A stretch of 64,000 nt of DNA from Poriferisodalis sp965215815 (GCF_965215815.1 NZ_CBDCEO010000013.1:1116001-1180000); one strand, 5' to 3'; positions 41,408-50,310 are shown, numbered from the stretch's first letter. The notes: generated by a model from the letters alone, not told the origin. Translations and numbers: made by a program.

Positions 41408-42233
41408 CGTGAGGTTGGCGGGGGTCGTTGAGGGTGAGGGTCCAGCCGGGGCCGAGTTCGGTGTCGAAGCGGTGCCCGAACATGGGCACGAGCATTGAGG
41501 CGGGCAGGATGCACTCTGCGCAGGCCTCGTCGGGAATGTGGAGGCGAAGGGTGATGTGGCGTCCTGCGACGGAGGCAGTGAGGTCGGCACGATCCGCACG
41601 CAGGACCGTGGCCAGTTCTTCGACGACGTCGGCGAGCGCGGAATCGGTTGACGATGATCTCGATGCGTCGGCGCCGATCGGTTCGCGGTTGCTGACCGGG
41701 TGAGGGTCGGCGTTGGTGAGCAGGCGCAGCACGGACGGGGTCACCGCATCGGCGACGGCCATCGCCTCGGCCGTGGTCAAGCTGCCGATGGGGTGGGGCA
41801 CCGTGGCGAACGGGTAGTCGGCGAAGCCTGCGAGTTCGGCGATCGCCTGACCAGTGCTGGCGAACGGCTCGGTCAGGATGGCCGCGGCGGGCACGCCCAG
41901 CTCTTCGAAGTGGACGGCGTCGAGCACACTGCTCGACGAGCAGCTGCCTCAGTCGCCGATGGCGGCGATGATCGCTGTCACGTCGGCGGCCAGCGCCTCC
42001 ACCTCTTCGGGGGCGGCCGGCAGGTTGGCGGTGGGCTTGAGCATCAGCACGGCGTCGCGTGCGCCGTGCGAGTCGATCAGGTTCTGGGCGACACGTTGGA
42101 GGATCCCTGGGGCGTGTGTCTTGCCGTTGCTCACCAGCCCGATGACGGCGCCTTCCAGAGTGTCGGGCCGCAGCGCCAGCGTGGCGCCCGAACCGGCGGC
42201 GGGCAGCGTCGGGTCAACCAGGGTGACGGTCAT
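41394..42233 (-). CDS. UGSC-family selenoprotein (in-frame UGA decoded as selenocysteine)
   Basis: 279 residues if the TGA at 41951-41949 (codon 95) is read as selenocysteine. The sequence around it reads AAIGD-U-GSCSSSSVLDAV, giving the U-G-S-C redox-type motif that names the UGSC selenoprotein family. Both flanks are one continuous family-like protein: LRPDTLEGAVIGLVSNGK at 21-38, KPTANLPAAPEEVEALAADV before, and LEELGVPAAAILTEPF-like (HFEELGVPAAAILTEPF) plus FATVPHPIG after. Immediately 3' of the UGA is a perfect hairpin with a GU loop (41918-41938), a bacterial SECIS. The ATG overlaps the upstream gene's stop (ATGA). A conventional pipeline would split this into two ORFs. UxxC arrangement suggests a thiol/selenol redox enzyme; substrate unknown. 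Confidence 0.88.
41918..41938 (-). promoter_or_regulatory. Bacterial SECIS element
   Basis: In the mRNA sense, CGUCGAGC-AGUGU-GCUCGACG forms a perfect 8-bp stem with a five-base loop. It starts 10 nt after the UGA, so the loop is 18 nt downstream, inside the 16-37 nt window described for bacterial SECIS, with G at the second loop position followed by U. This is the structure SelB needs to deliver Sec-tRNA. It lies within the coding sequence (codes for SSSSVLD region). Confidence 0.8.
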
Positions 42234-43309
42234 GGCGCGAAGATCTCCTGGGTGATGAGCGGAACGCTGCGGTCCCTGCTCCAGGTGGGAAAGAACGACG
42301 AGTGGCCGCCGGCATCGCCGCCGCCGACCATGAGTGCGATGTCGCCGGGGCAGGTGCCGCGGGGAACCGAGATGTCCTCGTCGCCCGGCTGCACCGTCGG
42401 GTCGGTCTCCATCCACTGGGTGGCATGGAAACCGGCCACATTACCGGCTGCTTCGACCTTGCCGCCCCGCTTCACCTCGGCATAGGTCCGGGTGGCGTGG
42501 GCGAACAGGTATTCCTGCACCTGTCCCCGGCTCCAGCCGGCCGCCCCGAGCTTGCGGGCGTGCTCTGGAGCGAACACGACCAGCGAACGCCCCGAGCTGA
42601 GCGAGCCGAACGCCGACATCGTGTCGGCGAACGTGCCCAGCAGACCCTCAGGATCGGGCGACGCATGGTTGAGCACGTTGTGGCCCGACTCCGCAGCCAT
42701 CACCGTGACGGTGCTGGCCGACGGCGAGTAGCCGAGCGAGACGTGATACGGCTCCCACGGGCTCGACACCTCGTCCTCTCCGAAGCACATCGCGTACTTG
42801 CCGGCCCACCCCTGGGTGCTCTTGTCGAGCTTGCCGGGGATGGCCGCAAGGCAATTGCGCAGCACCAGCCGCACGGTGCGGCCGATGGTGGCGTTGGCCC
42901 GAAAGCCCGGACCGAACAGATTCTCCTTGTAGTGGATGCCGATCTCGTCACGGATCGGCCCGTTGACGGCGATGAGAATGGCCGCACCGCCAGTGCTGGC
43001 CGCCACCGCATGCAATTCGAACTCCGGCGTGCCCATCGCGGCAAGCGCAGCGCCTACCACCGGGAAGTACTCGGGCAGGCACCCGGCCATCACCGCATTG
43101 GCGGCGGCCTTGCGGGCGCTCACTGCCAGGCCTCTCGCCGGCTCGCGCAACAGCACCTCGTCACCGTCCCAGACACCCCCGGCCAACATGGCGTCCACCA
43201 ACCGCTCGGTCGGCGGCACCACCGGCAGCCCGTCAGTCCAGCCGGCGTCGTAGCAGGCCTCGATGGCCTGCCACAGATCGTCAACCTCAAGATCACTGTC
43301 TTCGGTCAT
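42230..43309 (-). CDS. Conserved protein of unknown function, translationally coupled to the UGSC selenoprotein
   Basis: 359 residues. I do not recognise a named domain. Visible landmarks are an N-terminal helical stretch (LWQAIEACYDAGWTDGLPVVPPTE), cysteines in AGCLPEYFPVV, RNCLAAIP, AMCFGEDE and RGTCPGDIALM, and a glycine-rich ALMVGGGDAGGHSSFFP near the end. No signal peptide or TM segment. The stop codon overlaps the ATG of the selenoprotein gene, so the products are likely made together and may form a complex or sequential enzymes, with the conserved cysteines as possible redox partners of the selenocysteine (inference). Confidence 0.75.
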   Translation of the reverse strand: MTEDSDLEVDDLWQAIEACYDAGWTDGLPVVPPTERLVDAMLAGGVWDGDEVLLREPARGLAVSARKAAANAVMAGCLPEYFPVVGAALAAMGTPEFELHAVAASTGGAAILIAVNGPIRDEIGIHYKENLFGPGFRANATIGRTVRLVLRNCLAAIPGKLDKSTQGWAGKYAMCFGEDEVSSPWEPYHVSLGYSPSASTVTVMAAESGHNVLNHASPDPEGLLGTFADTMSAFGSLSSGRSLVVFAPEHARKLGAAGWSRGQVQEYLFAHATRTYAEVKRGGKVEAAGNVAGFHATQWMETDPTVQPGDEDISVPRGTCPGDIALMVGGGDAGGHSSFFPTWSRDRSVPLITQEIFAP

Positions 43310-43355
43310 TGCATGTACGGGTCTTGCATGTGCGGGAATCGTCCGGTTACTTCGT

Positions 43356-43371
43356 CCGGCGTCTTCGCCGG
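43356..43371 (-). terminator. Hairpin after the S-methyltransferase gene
   Basis: CCGGCG-TCTT-CGCCGG, a perfect 6-bp GC stem eight bases beyond the stop of the minus-strand methyltransferase gene and before the next operon gene. No T-tract, so termination efficiency is uncertain. Confidence 0.5.
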
Positions 43372-43378
43372 GGTGCGA

Positions 43379-44422
43379 CTACGCGCTCCGGCGCCTCCGG
43401 TGGCGGCGACGGGCCAGGCGGTTCTCGATGACGGTGCCGGGGTCAGGCGTCGGCTCAACCTCCGGCGGGGGCTCGTCGCCGCTCAGAACAGCGACGATCT
43501 TGGCGGTGTGCTCCGCCGTGCTGCCACAGCAGGTGCCGATCACGGTCACGCCTGCGAGCAGGGCCCGGTGTGCATGGGCAGCCAGCATCTCGGGCGTGCC
43601 GTTGTAGACGAATCCATGCCCGCTCCAGACCGGAACACCTGCGTTCGGCTTGGAGACGACCGGGGTTGCATGGTCAGCCCCGGCAATGGCAACCACCGCT
43701 GACTCGGTGTCGGGCACGTTGTTGCCGCAGTTGGCGCCGATGGCGGCCAGATCCAGCTGCGCCAGCCGCTCGGCCAGCTCATTGCCGGTCACGCCCATCA
43801 TCGTGCAACCGGCGGTGTCGAAGCTCATGGTTGCGGCAACCGGCAGATCGCACGCCGACCGCGCCCCCCGCACAGCGGCCTCCACCTCGTCGAGAGCGCT
43901 CATCGTCTCGATCCACAGCAGGTCGGCCCCGCCGGCCGCCAGGGCCGTCGCCTGCACCGCGAACGCCGCCTCGCATTCCCCGGCCGTCATGTTGCCAAGC
44001 GGCGCCAGCAGCTCACCGGTCGGCCCCATCGAACCCGCCACCAGCACCGGCCGCCCGGCCCGCTCGGATTCTGCGTCAGCTTCGAGGCGTGCGATGCGGG
44101 CGGCGGCTCCGTTGAGCTCGCACACCCGGTCTTCGAGGCGGTGCAGTGCCATGCGGAAGTGGGTGCCCCCGAAGCTGTTCGTCACGACCAGGTCGGCCCC
44201 GGCGGCCAGGTACGACCGGTGGACCGCACGCACCTCGGCCTCGTGGCTGACGTTCCATTCCTCAGGCGAATCGCCGGAGCTGAGGCCCATGGCGAACAGC
44301 CGGGTGCCCATTGCCCCGTCGGCGACGACGTACCCCTTGTCCGCTATGAGATCGGCGATGCTCACTGCGGCGCTCGTCGATTCGGCGGCTGCAGTTGTTG
44401 CGCCCACACTGACATCATGCAT
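43379..44422 (-). CDS. Homocysteine S-methyltransferase family protein (zinc type)
   Basis: 347 residues. The S-methyl_trans barrel is clear: VADGAMGTRLFAMGL near 32, VVTNSFGGTHFRM near 84, VAGSMGPTGE near 125, the zinc ligand Cys in GANCGNNVPD near 233 and the C-terminal pair in VIGTCCGSTAEH near 300. Members move methyl groups to homocysteine or related thiols from betaine, S-methylmethionine or corrinoid partners. The C-terminal 40 residues are Pro/Arg-rich. Co-directional with the selenoprotein operon, separated by 69 bp with a hairpin, so co-expression is possible but not shown. Confidence 0.87.
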   Translation of the reverse strand: MHDVSVGATTAAAESTSAAVSIADLIADKGYVVADGAMGTRLFAMGLSSGDSPEEWNVSHEAEVRAVHRSYLAAGADLVVTNSFGGTHFRMALHRLEDRVCELNGAAARIARLEADAESERAGRPVLVAGSMGPTGELLAPLGNMTAGECEAAFAVQATALAAGGADLLWIETMSALDEVEAAVRGARSACDLPVAATMSFDTAGCTMMGVTGNELAERLAQLDLAAIGANCGNNVPDTESAVVAIAGADHATPVVSKPNAGVPVWSGHGFVYNGTPEMLAAHAHRALLAGVTVIGTCCGSTAEHTAKIVAVLSGDEPPPEVEPTPDPGTVIENRLARRRHRRRRSA

Positions 44423-44546
44423 GCCCTTCGAGTGGCGGCGGCCGCGCGTCCGGTTCGACGCGCGGTGTCACTCGGATCGTACGACGGGACCCGGCCTCCG
44501 CGGTGCTGAACTCGTGCTCGTGGCGGTCCGCCCGCATGGACATGCG

Positions 44547-47500
44547 CTAGGGGTTGCCGAGGATGCGGCGAGCGACGGCTGCTGCGGTGTGGGTGCGTGT
44601 GGAGCCGCTGTAGCGGGGTGCGCTGGCGCCGGGCACCACGGCGCGGGCTTGTTCTTTGGTTTCGTTGGTGATCGCTGCGGGACCGCCGACAAAGACCAGT
44701 CGCGACGGGCGGTAGGCGCGCAGCACCGCCTCGGCCTCGGGAGACAAGCGCCGTGCTTCGGTGTACAGCACAACGGAGCCTTTGGTGCGAGCCGACAGCG
44801 CTGCGGCCACGCCGACGTCGGGCGGGCTCCACCCGTTCGCGACGATGACGGTCAGTTGGTCGGTCACCGCCGCTTCAGGCGGCCCCAGGAAGCGTCGAGC
44901 CACCCCCGCAGCGGTTCCGGCACGGGTCGGCCCGCTGACGCGCTCGAAGGCAACGCGGGGCACCACCTCACGGATCGCCGTTTCCACTGCGGGATGCACC
45001 GCGGCGGTGCCGCCGACGATCACCACTCGGCTGGGCCGGAAATCCTCCAGCAACCGCTTGGTGGCCTGGGGCAGTGCCGCCGCCCGCACGTACGCCACAG
45101 CCGAGCGCGGCGTGCGTGCTGACAGTGCCGCGGCCAAACCGATGTCGGCGGGGCTCCACCCATTCGCCAAAATGACCGTCGCGCTTGCTTGATCAGCCTG
45201 GCCCAATATGCGTCGTGCCACCGCTGCTGCGGTATCGGTGCGGGCTGCACCCGTGATGCGATGCACCGCGTCGACCTCCGACGCGCGCCGCGCTGACGCC
45301 AACACCGCATCGCTGACCGCTGCCTCCCCGCCAACAACGATCACCACCGCGGGCAAGTATTCGACCAGCAATTCACGAGCCGAACTCGACAACCGCTCCG
45401 GGGCCGTATAGATCACAGCGGATTCGGGCGTGCGCGCAGACAATGCAGCAGCCACACCGATATCAGCTGCACTCCACCCATTCGCCACAATCAGCACCGC
45501 TGTGCTCTCAGCAAATCCGCCGCCGCCGCCGCCACCAGCGCCGCCGCCACCACCAGCAGCGCCGGTGGTAGGTCTCGTGGCCGGGCGGCCGATGACCGCT
45601 GACGCCTGAACAGCGCTGACAGTCTCTACCGATGCTGACTGGCCTGATCCGAAGTTGTCGGAGTACGTGACCGTGACCCGGAGCCAGTGGCCCAGGTCGT
45701 CGGCACTCGGCCGGTAGCCCGACGATGTCGCGCCGTCGATCAGCGTCCAGTCGGTCCCATCGTTGGAGCGCTCCCAGGACCACGCTTCGTCGGCGACACC
45801 TGCGTCGGGTTCCGACAAGAACGCGTCCAGCCTCGAATTCACTCCAGGCAGCGTGAGCGAGAGCGTCAGCGACCCCTCCTCATTCTCATCTGCGACGGTC
45901 ACGATGACCACAAAGGTGCCGCACTGTTCGCCGTCGAAGGCACACACGATGACCTGGTAGTCGTTTCGCAGATCTGCGTCAGCGGGGTGCTCGAAGTCGG
46001 GTGTCTCGACGAAGCTCAGCTCTCCCGTGTCCTCGTCGATCTGGAAGCGGCCGGCGTCGGTGCCTCCCAGGCTCCACTTGACGTTGTCGTCTTCAGGATC
46101 CGCCGCCGTGTACTGCGCAACCGCATCAGTGCGACTCTCGGCGTAGCCCGGCACAGCGGGCCCGAAGACGGTTGGCGCTTCATTCACATCGTCCACCTGG
46201 ATCGTCACCGGCTGCGATGCAGACAGAAGCGAGGGATCACGGACCGTCACGCTGATCTGGTATGCGGCCTTGTCCTCGTAGTCCAACGCCGCCTTGGTCA
46301 GCAACTGACCGGTATCGGCGTCGATGTCAAAGGATGCCGCGTCTTCGCCCGCGAGCGAGTAGGTCAGGTCATCGTCGTCGGGATCATCCGCAGCAACGGC
46401 TGTGCCGATGTTGGTGCCTGGAGCGGAGTTCTCCTCGACACTGCGCATTCCCGTCTCCGTCGACGGGAATGCGGGCGGCTCGTTGTCGGCGGGCGCTGCG
46501 CGAACTGCACGGTCGGACTCGGTGCTGATCGTCTTGTTGGGGTCTTGCGGATCGGTGGGGCCCTCGCGGTCCCGGTACGACATCGTTACTCGCAGATAGC
46601 GGCTCACGTCACCATCGACCGGTGTGTAGGACCCCGATGTCGCGGCGCTGATCGTTGTCCATCCCGACCGCGACGCCACCTGCGAGCGCTCCCAGGTCCA
46701 TGTTTCGTCGCCAACTCCTCCATCGGGATCGTCCAGTGTCACCTTCAGTGCCGTGCCGGCCTGGGGCTGGGGCGACGACAACGTGACCGTGCCGGGTTCA
46801 TCTTGGTTGGCGACCGTCACGCTCAGCGAGCGGGTGGCCGTCAGCTCGCCGTCGGAAGCTTGCACGGTGACCACGTAGGAGTTGTCGGCGTCTGAATCGT
46901 CTGGATGCTCGTAGTCCGGCGTGCCGGCAAACGAGACGATGCCGTCAGTGCGCCCAATCGTGAGGTCCGCCCGGTCGGCGCCCAGCAGCACCCAAGTAAC
47001 GCCCTCGCCCTCTGGATCTTCCGCCTCGAACCGCGCCACTTCGCCCGTATGCCCCTCGGCGACGCTCGCGGTGGTCGGTCCCGCAGTGATCACCGGCGCT
47101 TCATCTTCGTCGGTGACGGTCACCGTGACATCGAACCGGTCATCGACCGACGGGTCGGCGTTTCCGTCTGCGTCCTTGCCGTCGAAAGCCTCCACCGTCA
47201 CGTCGTACACGTTTCCTCGCACGGCCTCACGATCGGGCGGGTCAAGGGATCGCTTGAACCGCAGCCCTCCGTTCGAGTCGATCTCGAAGAACGCGGAATC
47301 GTCGCCCGACAGCGACCACGTCACCTGTTCCTTCTGCTCCGGGTCGTTCGCGCTGTAGTCCGCGACGCTTCCGGTGCCGTTCTCGACGAAGTTGATCAAC
47401 GCGTCGCCCGTGATCTCCGCAGGCTCATTCACGTCGGAGACCGTCACTGTCACGATCACTGTGGCAGCCATCTGGTCCACATCGGATGCGATGACGATGA

Positions 47501-49016
47501 TCTCATGCGACGTGTCCGTCTCATAGTCGAGCGCGGCAGCGAGTTCGATGTCGCCTGTTGCACTGTCGGAGATGCGGAACAGCGCAGCGCCGGTGCCGCT
47601 CAGCGAGTACATGAACGCGTCGTCGTTCAAATCTTGTGCGCTGACACTGGCAACGACGCTTCCGATTGCGGTGTCCTCAGCAACGCTGACGGCGTAAGAG
47701 GCCTCGTCGAAGCTGGGTGCCTGCTTCGGTGTGACCCGCAGGATCTTGTCGTTGCCGCTGCCGTTCGACGTGGTGATGTACAACGCCCCGCCTGGTCCCA
47801 GCACCGGTGTCCGCAGACGGCCATATGTGTTGCGCAGAGCGCTCGGAGACGTCTGGCTCATGAATGCGCCGTCGTCGCCGAACTCGAACAGCCTGAGTCT
47901 GCGGTCCTTGAGCGTGGCCACAGCTAGCCGACCCTCCCACGCCCCCCAGATGTCACCGTCGAGGAAGACTCCGCCGCTGGTGGCGAGTGTGCTGCTCCCC
48001 GACGACCATTTGGCCTCGACGGCGCTCGGGAACTTGGTGAGGTCGGTCATCGAGACCCGCTCGTTGTAGTCCGGGATTGGATCCCAGCCGTAGTTGCCTC
48101 CTGCCACGAGCAGGTTGATCTCGTCGTCGAACGTGGGGCCGTGCTCGACTGACCACATCTCACTGGTGCCCGGACGCAGCGCGAGTCCTTGCACGTTGCG
48201 GTGGCCGAAGGAGTAGACGAGCGAGCCGGCGGTCGGGTTCCCCGCTGCGGCGCTGCCTGTGGCGGCGCTGACGCGCAGCACTTTGCCGCCCAGCGTGGAC
48301 TGGTCTTGGGGGTGAGTGCCGACAGTGGCATCGCCGGTGGCTATCCACAGGTTGCCCGCGGGGCCGAACCGCAACCGGCAGCCGCCATGGCGGCCATATG
48401 TTGGGTCCGCCGGTATGCCGCCCACGAGCGGATCGTTGACGCGGGTGGCCGTGGTGTAGTCATCGTTCAAGGTCCATGCGATCACTTGCACTTCGGGGCC
48501 CGTATGACCCTGGCAGGTGTAGATGCGGCGATTGGTCTCGAAGGCGGGATCGACGGCGATCGCCATCAGCCCGGTTTCGCCGCGGGCGAACAGGTCGCTC
48601 ATGTCCGCCGTGATCGCGGTGGTGGTTCCATCGGCCAGCTTGGCAGTAAGCACCCCGGATCGCTGCGTGTACAGCATGGTCCCGTCGGGGGCGAACGCTA
48701 TGTCCCATGGGTTCGTCAGTCCCGAGACCACGGTGCGCACCTTGAGCTCGGGAACTGTCTCGCTCTCTGAACGCGTGGAAACAGACGGCTTGCCGTTGTC
48801 GGGGAGCTGCTCGGCCGCTGCGGGACCACGGCCTGTGGGCAGCATCTCGGCGTCAGCGCTCGCGCTCAGATCGACGTCGGTCCGCAGAGGCGTTCCGGCG
48901 ACGCCTGTCGGTCTCGAGGCCGATACCGACGAGGCCACCGGACCCCACGTCACCGCGAGCAGTGCTGCTGCGCCGAGTATCGGTGTGCACAGCCATTTCC
49001 TGCGGAGCACATTCAT
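44547..49016 (-). CDS. Secreted fusion: PQQ/GSDH-type sugar dehydrogenase domain, cadherin-like repeats and three cell-wall-binding repeats
   Basis: 1489 residues with a signal peptide (MNVLRRKWL, hydrophobic core, cut near SVSA). Residues about 90-450 are a glucose/sorbosone dehydrogenase-like beta-propeller: GLTNPWDIAFAPDG, ETGLMAIAVDPAF, RHGGCRLRFGPAGNLWIATGD and EHGPTFDDEINLL. Residues about 450-1150 are cadherin-like units with YEDKAAYQISVTVRD and DINE/DVNE calcium-type motifs. A Gly-rich linker leads to three cell wall-binding type 2 repeats (about 1190-1489) sharing VANGWSxxDIGVAAALSARTP and VVIVGGxAAV. The last domains probably anchor it non-covalently to envelope polymer. Calcium binding and PQQ use are inferred from family. 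Confidence 0.88.
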   Translation of the reverse strand: MNVLRRKWLCTPILGAAALLAVTWGPVASSVSASRPTGVAGTPLRTDVDLSASADAEMLPTGRGPAAAEQLPDNGKPSVSTRSESETVPELKVRTVVSGLTNPWDIAFAPDGTMLYTQRSGVLTAKLADGTTTAITADMSDLFARGETGLMAIAVDPAFETNRRIYTCQGHTGPEVQVIAWTLNDDYTTATRVNDPLVGGIPADPTYGRHGGCRLRFGPAGNLWIATGDATVGTHPQDQSTLGGKVLRVSAATGSAAAGNPTAGSLVYSFGHRNVQGLALRPGTSEMWSVEHGPTFDDEINLLVAGGNYGWDPIPDYNERVSMTDLTKFPSAVEAKWSSGSSTLATSGGVFLDGDIWGAWEGRLAVATLKDRRLRLFEFGDDGAFMSQTSPSALRNTYGRLRTPVLGPGGALYITTSNGSGNDKILRVTPKQAPSFDEASYAVSVAEDTAIGSVVASVSAQDLNDDAFMYSLSGTGAALFRISDSATGDIELAAALDYETDTSHEIIVIASDVDQMAATVIVTVTVSDVNEPAEITGDALINFVENGTGSVADYSANDPEQKEQVTWSLSGDDSAFFEIDSNGGLRFKRSLDPPDREAVRGNVYDVTVEAFDGKDADGNADPSVDDRFDVTVTVTDEDEAPVITAGPTTASVAEGHTGEVARFEAEDPEGEGVTWVLLGADRADLTIGRTDGIVSFAGTPDYEHPDDSDADNSYVVTVQASDGELTATRSLSVTVANQDEPGTVTLSSPQPQAGTALKVTLDDPDGGVGDETWTWERSQVASRSGWTTISAATSGSYTPVDGDVSRYLRVTMSYRDREGPTDPQDPNKTISTESDRAVRAAPADNEPPAFPSTETGMRSVEENSAPGTNIGTAVAADDPDDDDLTYSLAGEDAASFDIDADTGQLLTKAALDYEDKAAYQISVTVRDPSLLSASQPVTIQVDDVNEAPTVFGPAVPGYAESRTDAVAQYTAADPEDDNVKWSLGGTDAGRFQIDEDTGELSFVETPDFEHPADADLRNDYQVIVCAFDGEQCGTFVVIVTVADENEEGSLTLSLTLPGVNSRLDAFLSEPDAGVADEAWSWERSNDGTDWTLIDGATSSGYRPSADDLGHWLRVTVTYSDNFGSGQSASVETVSAVQASAVIGRPATRPTTGAAGGGGGAGGGGGGGFAESTAVLIVANGWSAADIGVAAALSARTPESAVIYTAPERLSSSARELLVEYLPAVVIVVGGEAAVSDAVLASARRASEVDAVHRITGAARTDTAAAVARRILGQADQASATVILANGWSPADIGLAAALSARTPRSAVAYVRAAALPQATKRLLEDFRPSRVVIVGGTAAVHPAVETAIREVVPRVAFERVSGPTRAGTAAGVARRFLGPPEAAVTDQLTVIVANGWSPPDVGVAAALSARTKGSVVLYTEARRLSPEAEAVLRAYRPSRLVFVGGPAAITNETKEQARAVVPGASAPRYSGSTRTHTAAAVARRILGNP

Positions 49017-49297
49017 CGCTTTGATGCCGGACTGTCAGCGCGATCGCTGGTTTCCGGCGATGCTGCGGTGACGATTGCTGCGGTGAGACAGGGTCGGCAG
49101 CACATCCATTGCGGCCCGCGGCCTGACAGGCAGTTCCTTCGATGTCACAACGGAATGGGTATTGCCCGCCCACGGCCGCGACCTGCTCATGCGGCCAAAG
49201 TATGACCCGAACTGGATCAACTATGAGACAACGACATACGTTCCATTGAAACGGGCCCGTGACGCTCCTACTTGACTCGTCACGACGCTGTGCTTTG
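49017..49297. other. Region upstream of the cell-wall-binding fusion gene
   Basis: About 280 bases holding the promoter side of the minus-strand surface gene; no gene or clear motif seen. It runs into a transposase remnant on the right. Confidence 0.5.
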
Positions 49298-49420
49298 TTG
49301 TCGAGTCCGTCAACCAGACCCTCAAAGGCGAGTTCAGCCTCGAACGCCACAACGACCGCACCCGCCCCAGCCGCTCAGTCGCCCTTTGCGACCACGAACC
49401 CCTCGGAACTACTGACCTAG
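49298..49420 (+). pseudogene. Remnant of an IS982-family transposase and its right end
   Basis: The translation VESVNQTLKGEFSLERHNDRTR matches the catalytic-Glu region of the intact transposase (IIESIIQTLKGQLTLERH; shown in short form only), then jumps by deletion to SRSVALCDHEP, corresponding to its C-terminal SLTAYDH. The end CCTCGGAACTACTGACCTAG (49401-49420) resembles the intact right repeat (CCTTGGAACTAATCATCTAGG). No left end is found, so this is a decayed fragment of an older copy. Confidence 0.8.
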
Positions 49421-49475
49421 TGTCGACGTGGACCCAAGACCGACCAGCACAGTCGGGCGGCACAGGGGGAGCGCA

Positions 49476-50228
49476 ATGGACGAGGTGACCTACGACGTCG
49501 ACGGGCACGTGGCGACGATCACGTTGAATCGCCCGGACAAGCTCAACGCGATGACCGACGAGATGTACCACGGCATCGGCGCCGCGCTGGGAGAAGCTGA
49601 CGCTGATCCGGCGGTGCGGTGCATGATCGTCACCGGGACCGGCCGGGCGTTCACGTCGGGCCACGATCTCGGCGAGTTCGCCGACCGGACTGCGTGGATG
49701 CCGTGGCGGCCGGACCGCTTCGACGTAGGGCTCGAGACCGCCAAGCCCACGATCGCGGCGGTCCAAGGCTACTGCCTGGCCGGCGGGCTCGAGCTGGCGC
49801 TGTTCTGCGACATTCGGGTCTGCGACAACACCGCACAGTTCGGCTGCCCAGAGGTGCGCTGGGCGATCCTGCACGGATACGGGGCGCTGCGGCTGCCCGG
49901 CCTGATCGGCTCGTCGGATGCGATGCGGCTGCTGCTGACCGGCGCCTTCGTTGACGCCGCCGAAGCGCTGCGGGTCGGCCTGGTCAGCGAGATGACCGCC
50001 CCGGAAGACCTGCAGTCGACCGCCCGCGGCATCGCCGACCAGATCGCCGCAAACGGCCCCGCCGCCATCCGGATGACGAAGGAACTGGCACTGCGCGGCA
50101 GCGAGATGTCCCTGCCCGACGGCCTGCGCCTCTACCAGGAGTACACCCGGGCAGCCTTCGCCTCCCCCGACGCCTCCGAGGGCCTCCGCGCCTTCGCCGA
50201 ACGCCGAGACCCTGACTACGGCAGCTAG
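49476..50228 (+). CDS. Enoyl-CoA hydratase/isomerase family protein
   Basis: 250 residues, crotonase fold. ATITLNRPDKLNAM near 12 and the oxyanion-hole segments VTGTGRAFTSGHDLGEFAD (about 52) and AVQGYCLAGGLELALFCD (about 97) are clear. ATG at 49476 is chosen because AGGGGGAG lies directly upstream; the longer frame back to 49428 runs into the IS remnant. Probably hydrates or isomerises acyl-CoA esters with the neighbouring CoA enzymes; the exact substrate is not known. Confidence 0.9.
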   Translation: MDEVTYDVDGHVATITLNRPDKLNAMTDEMYHGIGAALGEADADPAVRCMIVTGTGRAFTSGHDLGEFADRTAWMPWRPDRFDVGLETAKPTIAAVQGYCLAGGLELALFCDIRVCDNTAQFGCPEVRWAILHGYGALRLPGLIGSSDAMRLLLTGAFVDAAEALRVGLVSEMTAPEDLQSTARGIADQIAANGPAAIRMTKELALRGSEMSLPDGLRLYQEYTRAAFASPDASEGLRAFAERRDPDYGS

Positions 50229-50258
50229 TGCCGTGTCAGCAAACGCTTGCCAGTGTGT

Positions 50259-50310
50259 CGCTTTTCTGTGCAAAATCAGTCGCTCAGCGATCATTTCTGC
50301 ACAGAAAACG
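50259..50310. repeat. Second copy of the TTTCTGCACA palindromic element
   Basis: CGCTTTTCTGTGCAAAAT (50259-50276) and CATTTCTGCACAGAAAACG (50292-50310) form long imperfect inverted arms. The core TTTCTGCACA is shared with 26681-26723. It follows the enoyl-CoA hydratase gene, so it may end that transcript. CAAAATC (50271-50277) can alternatively pair with GATTTTG (50310-50316). Confidence 0.7.
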
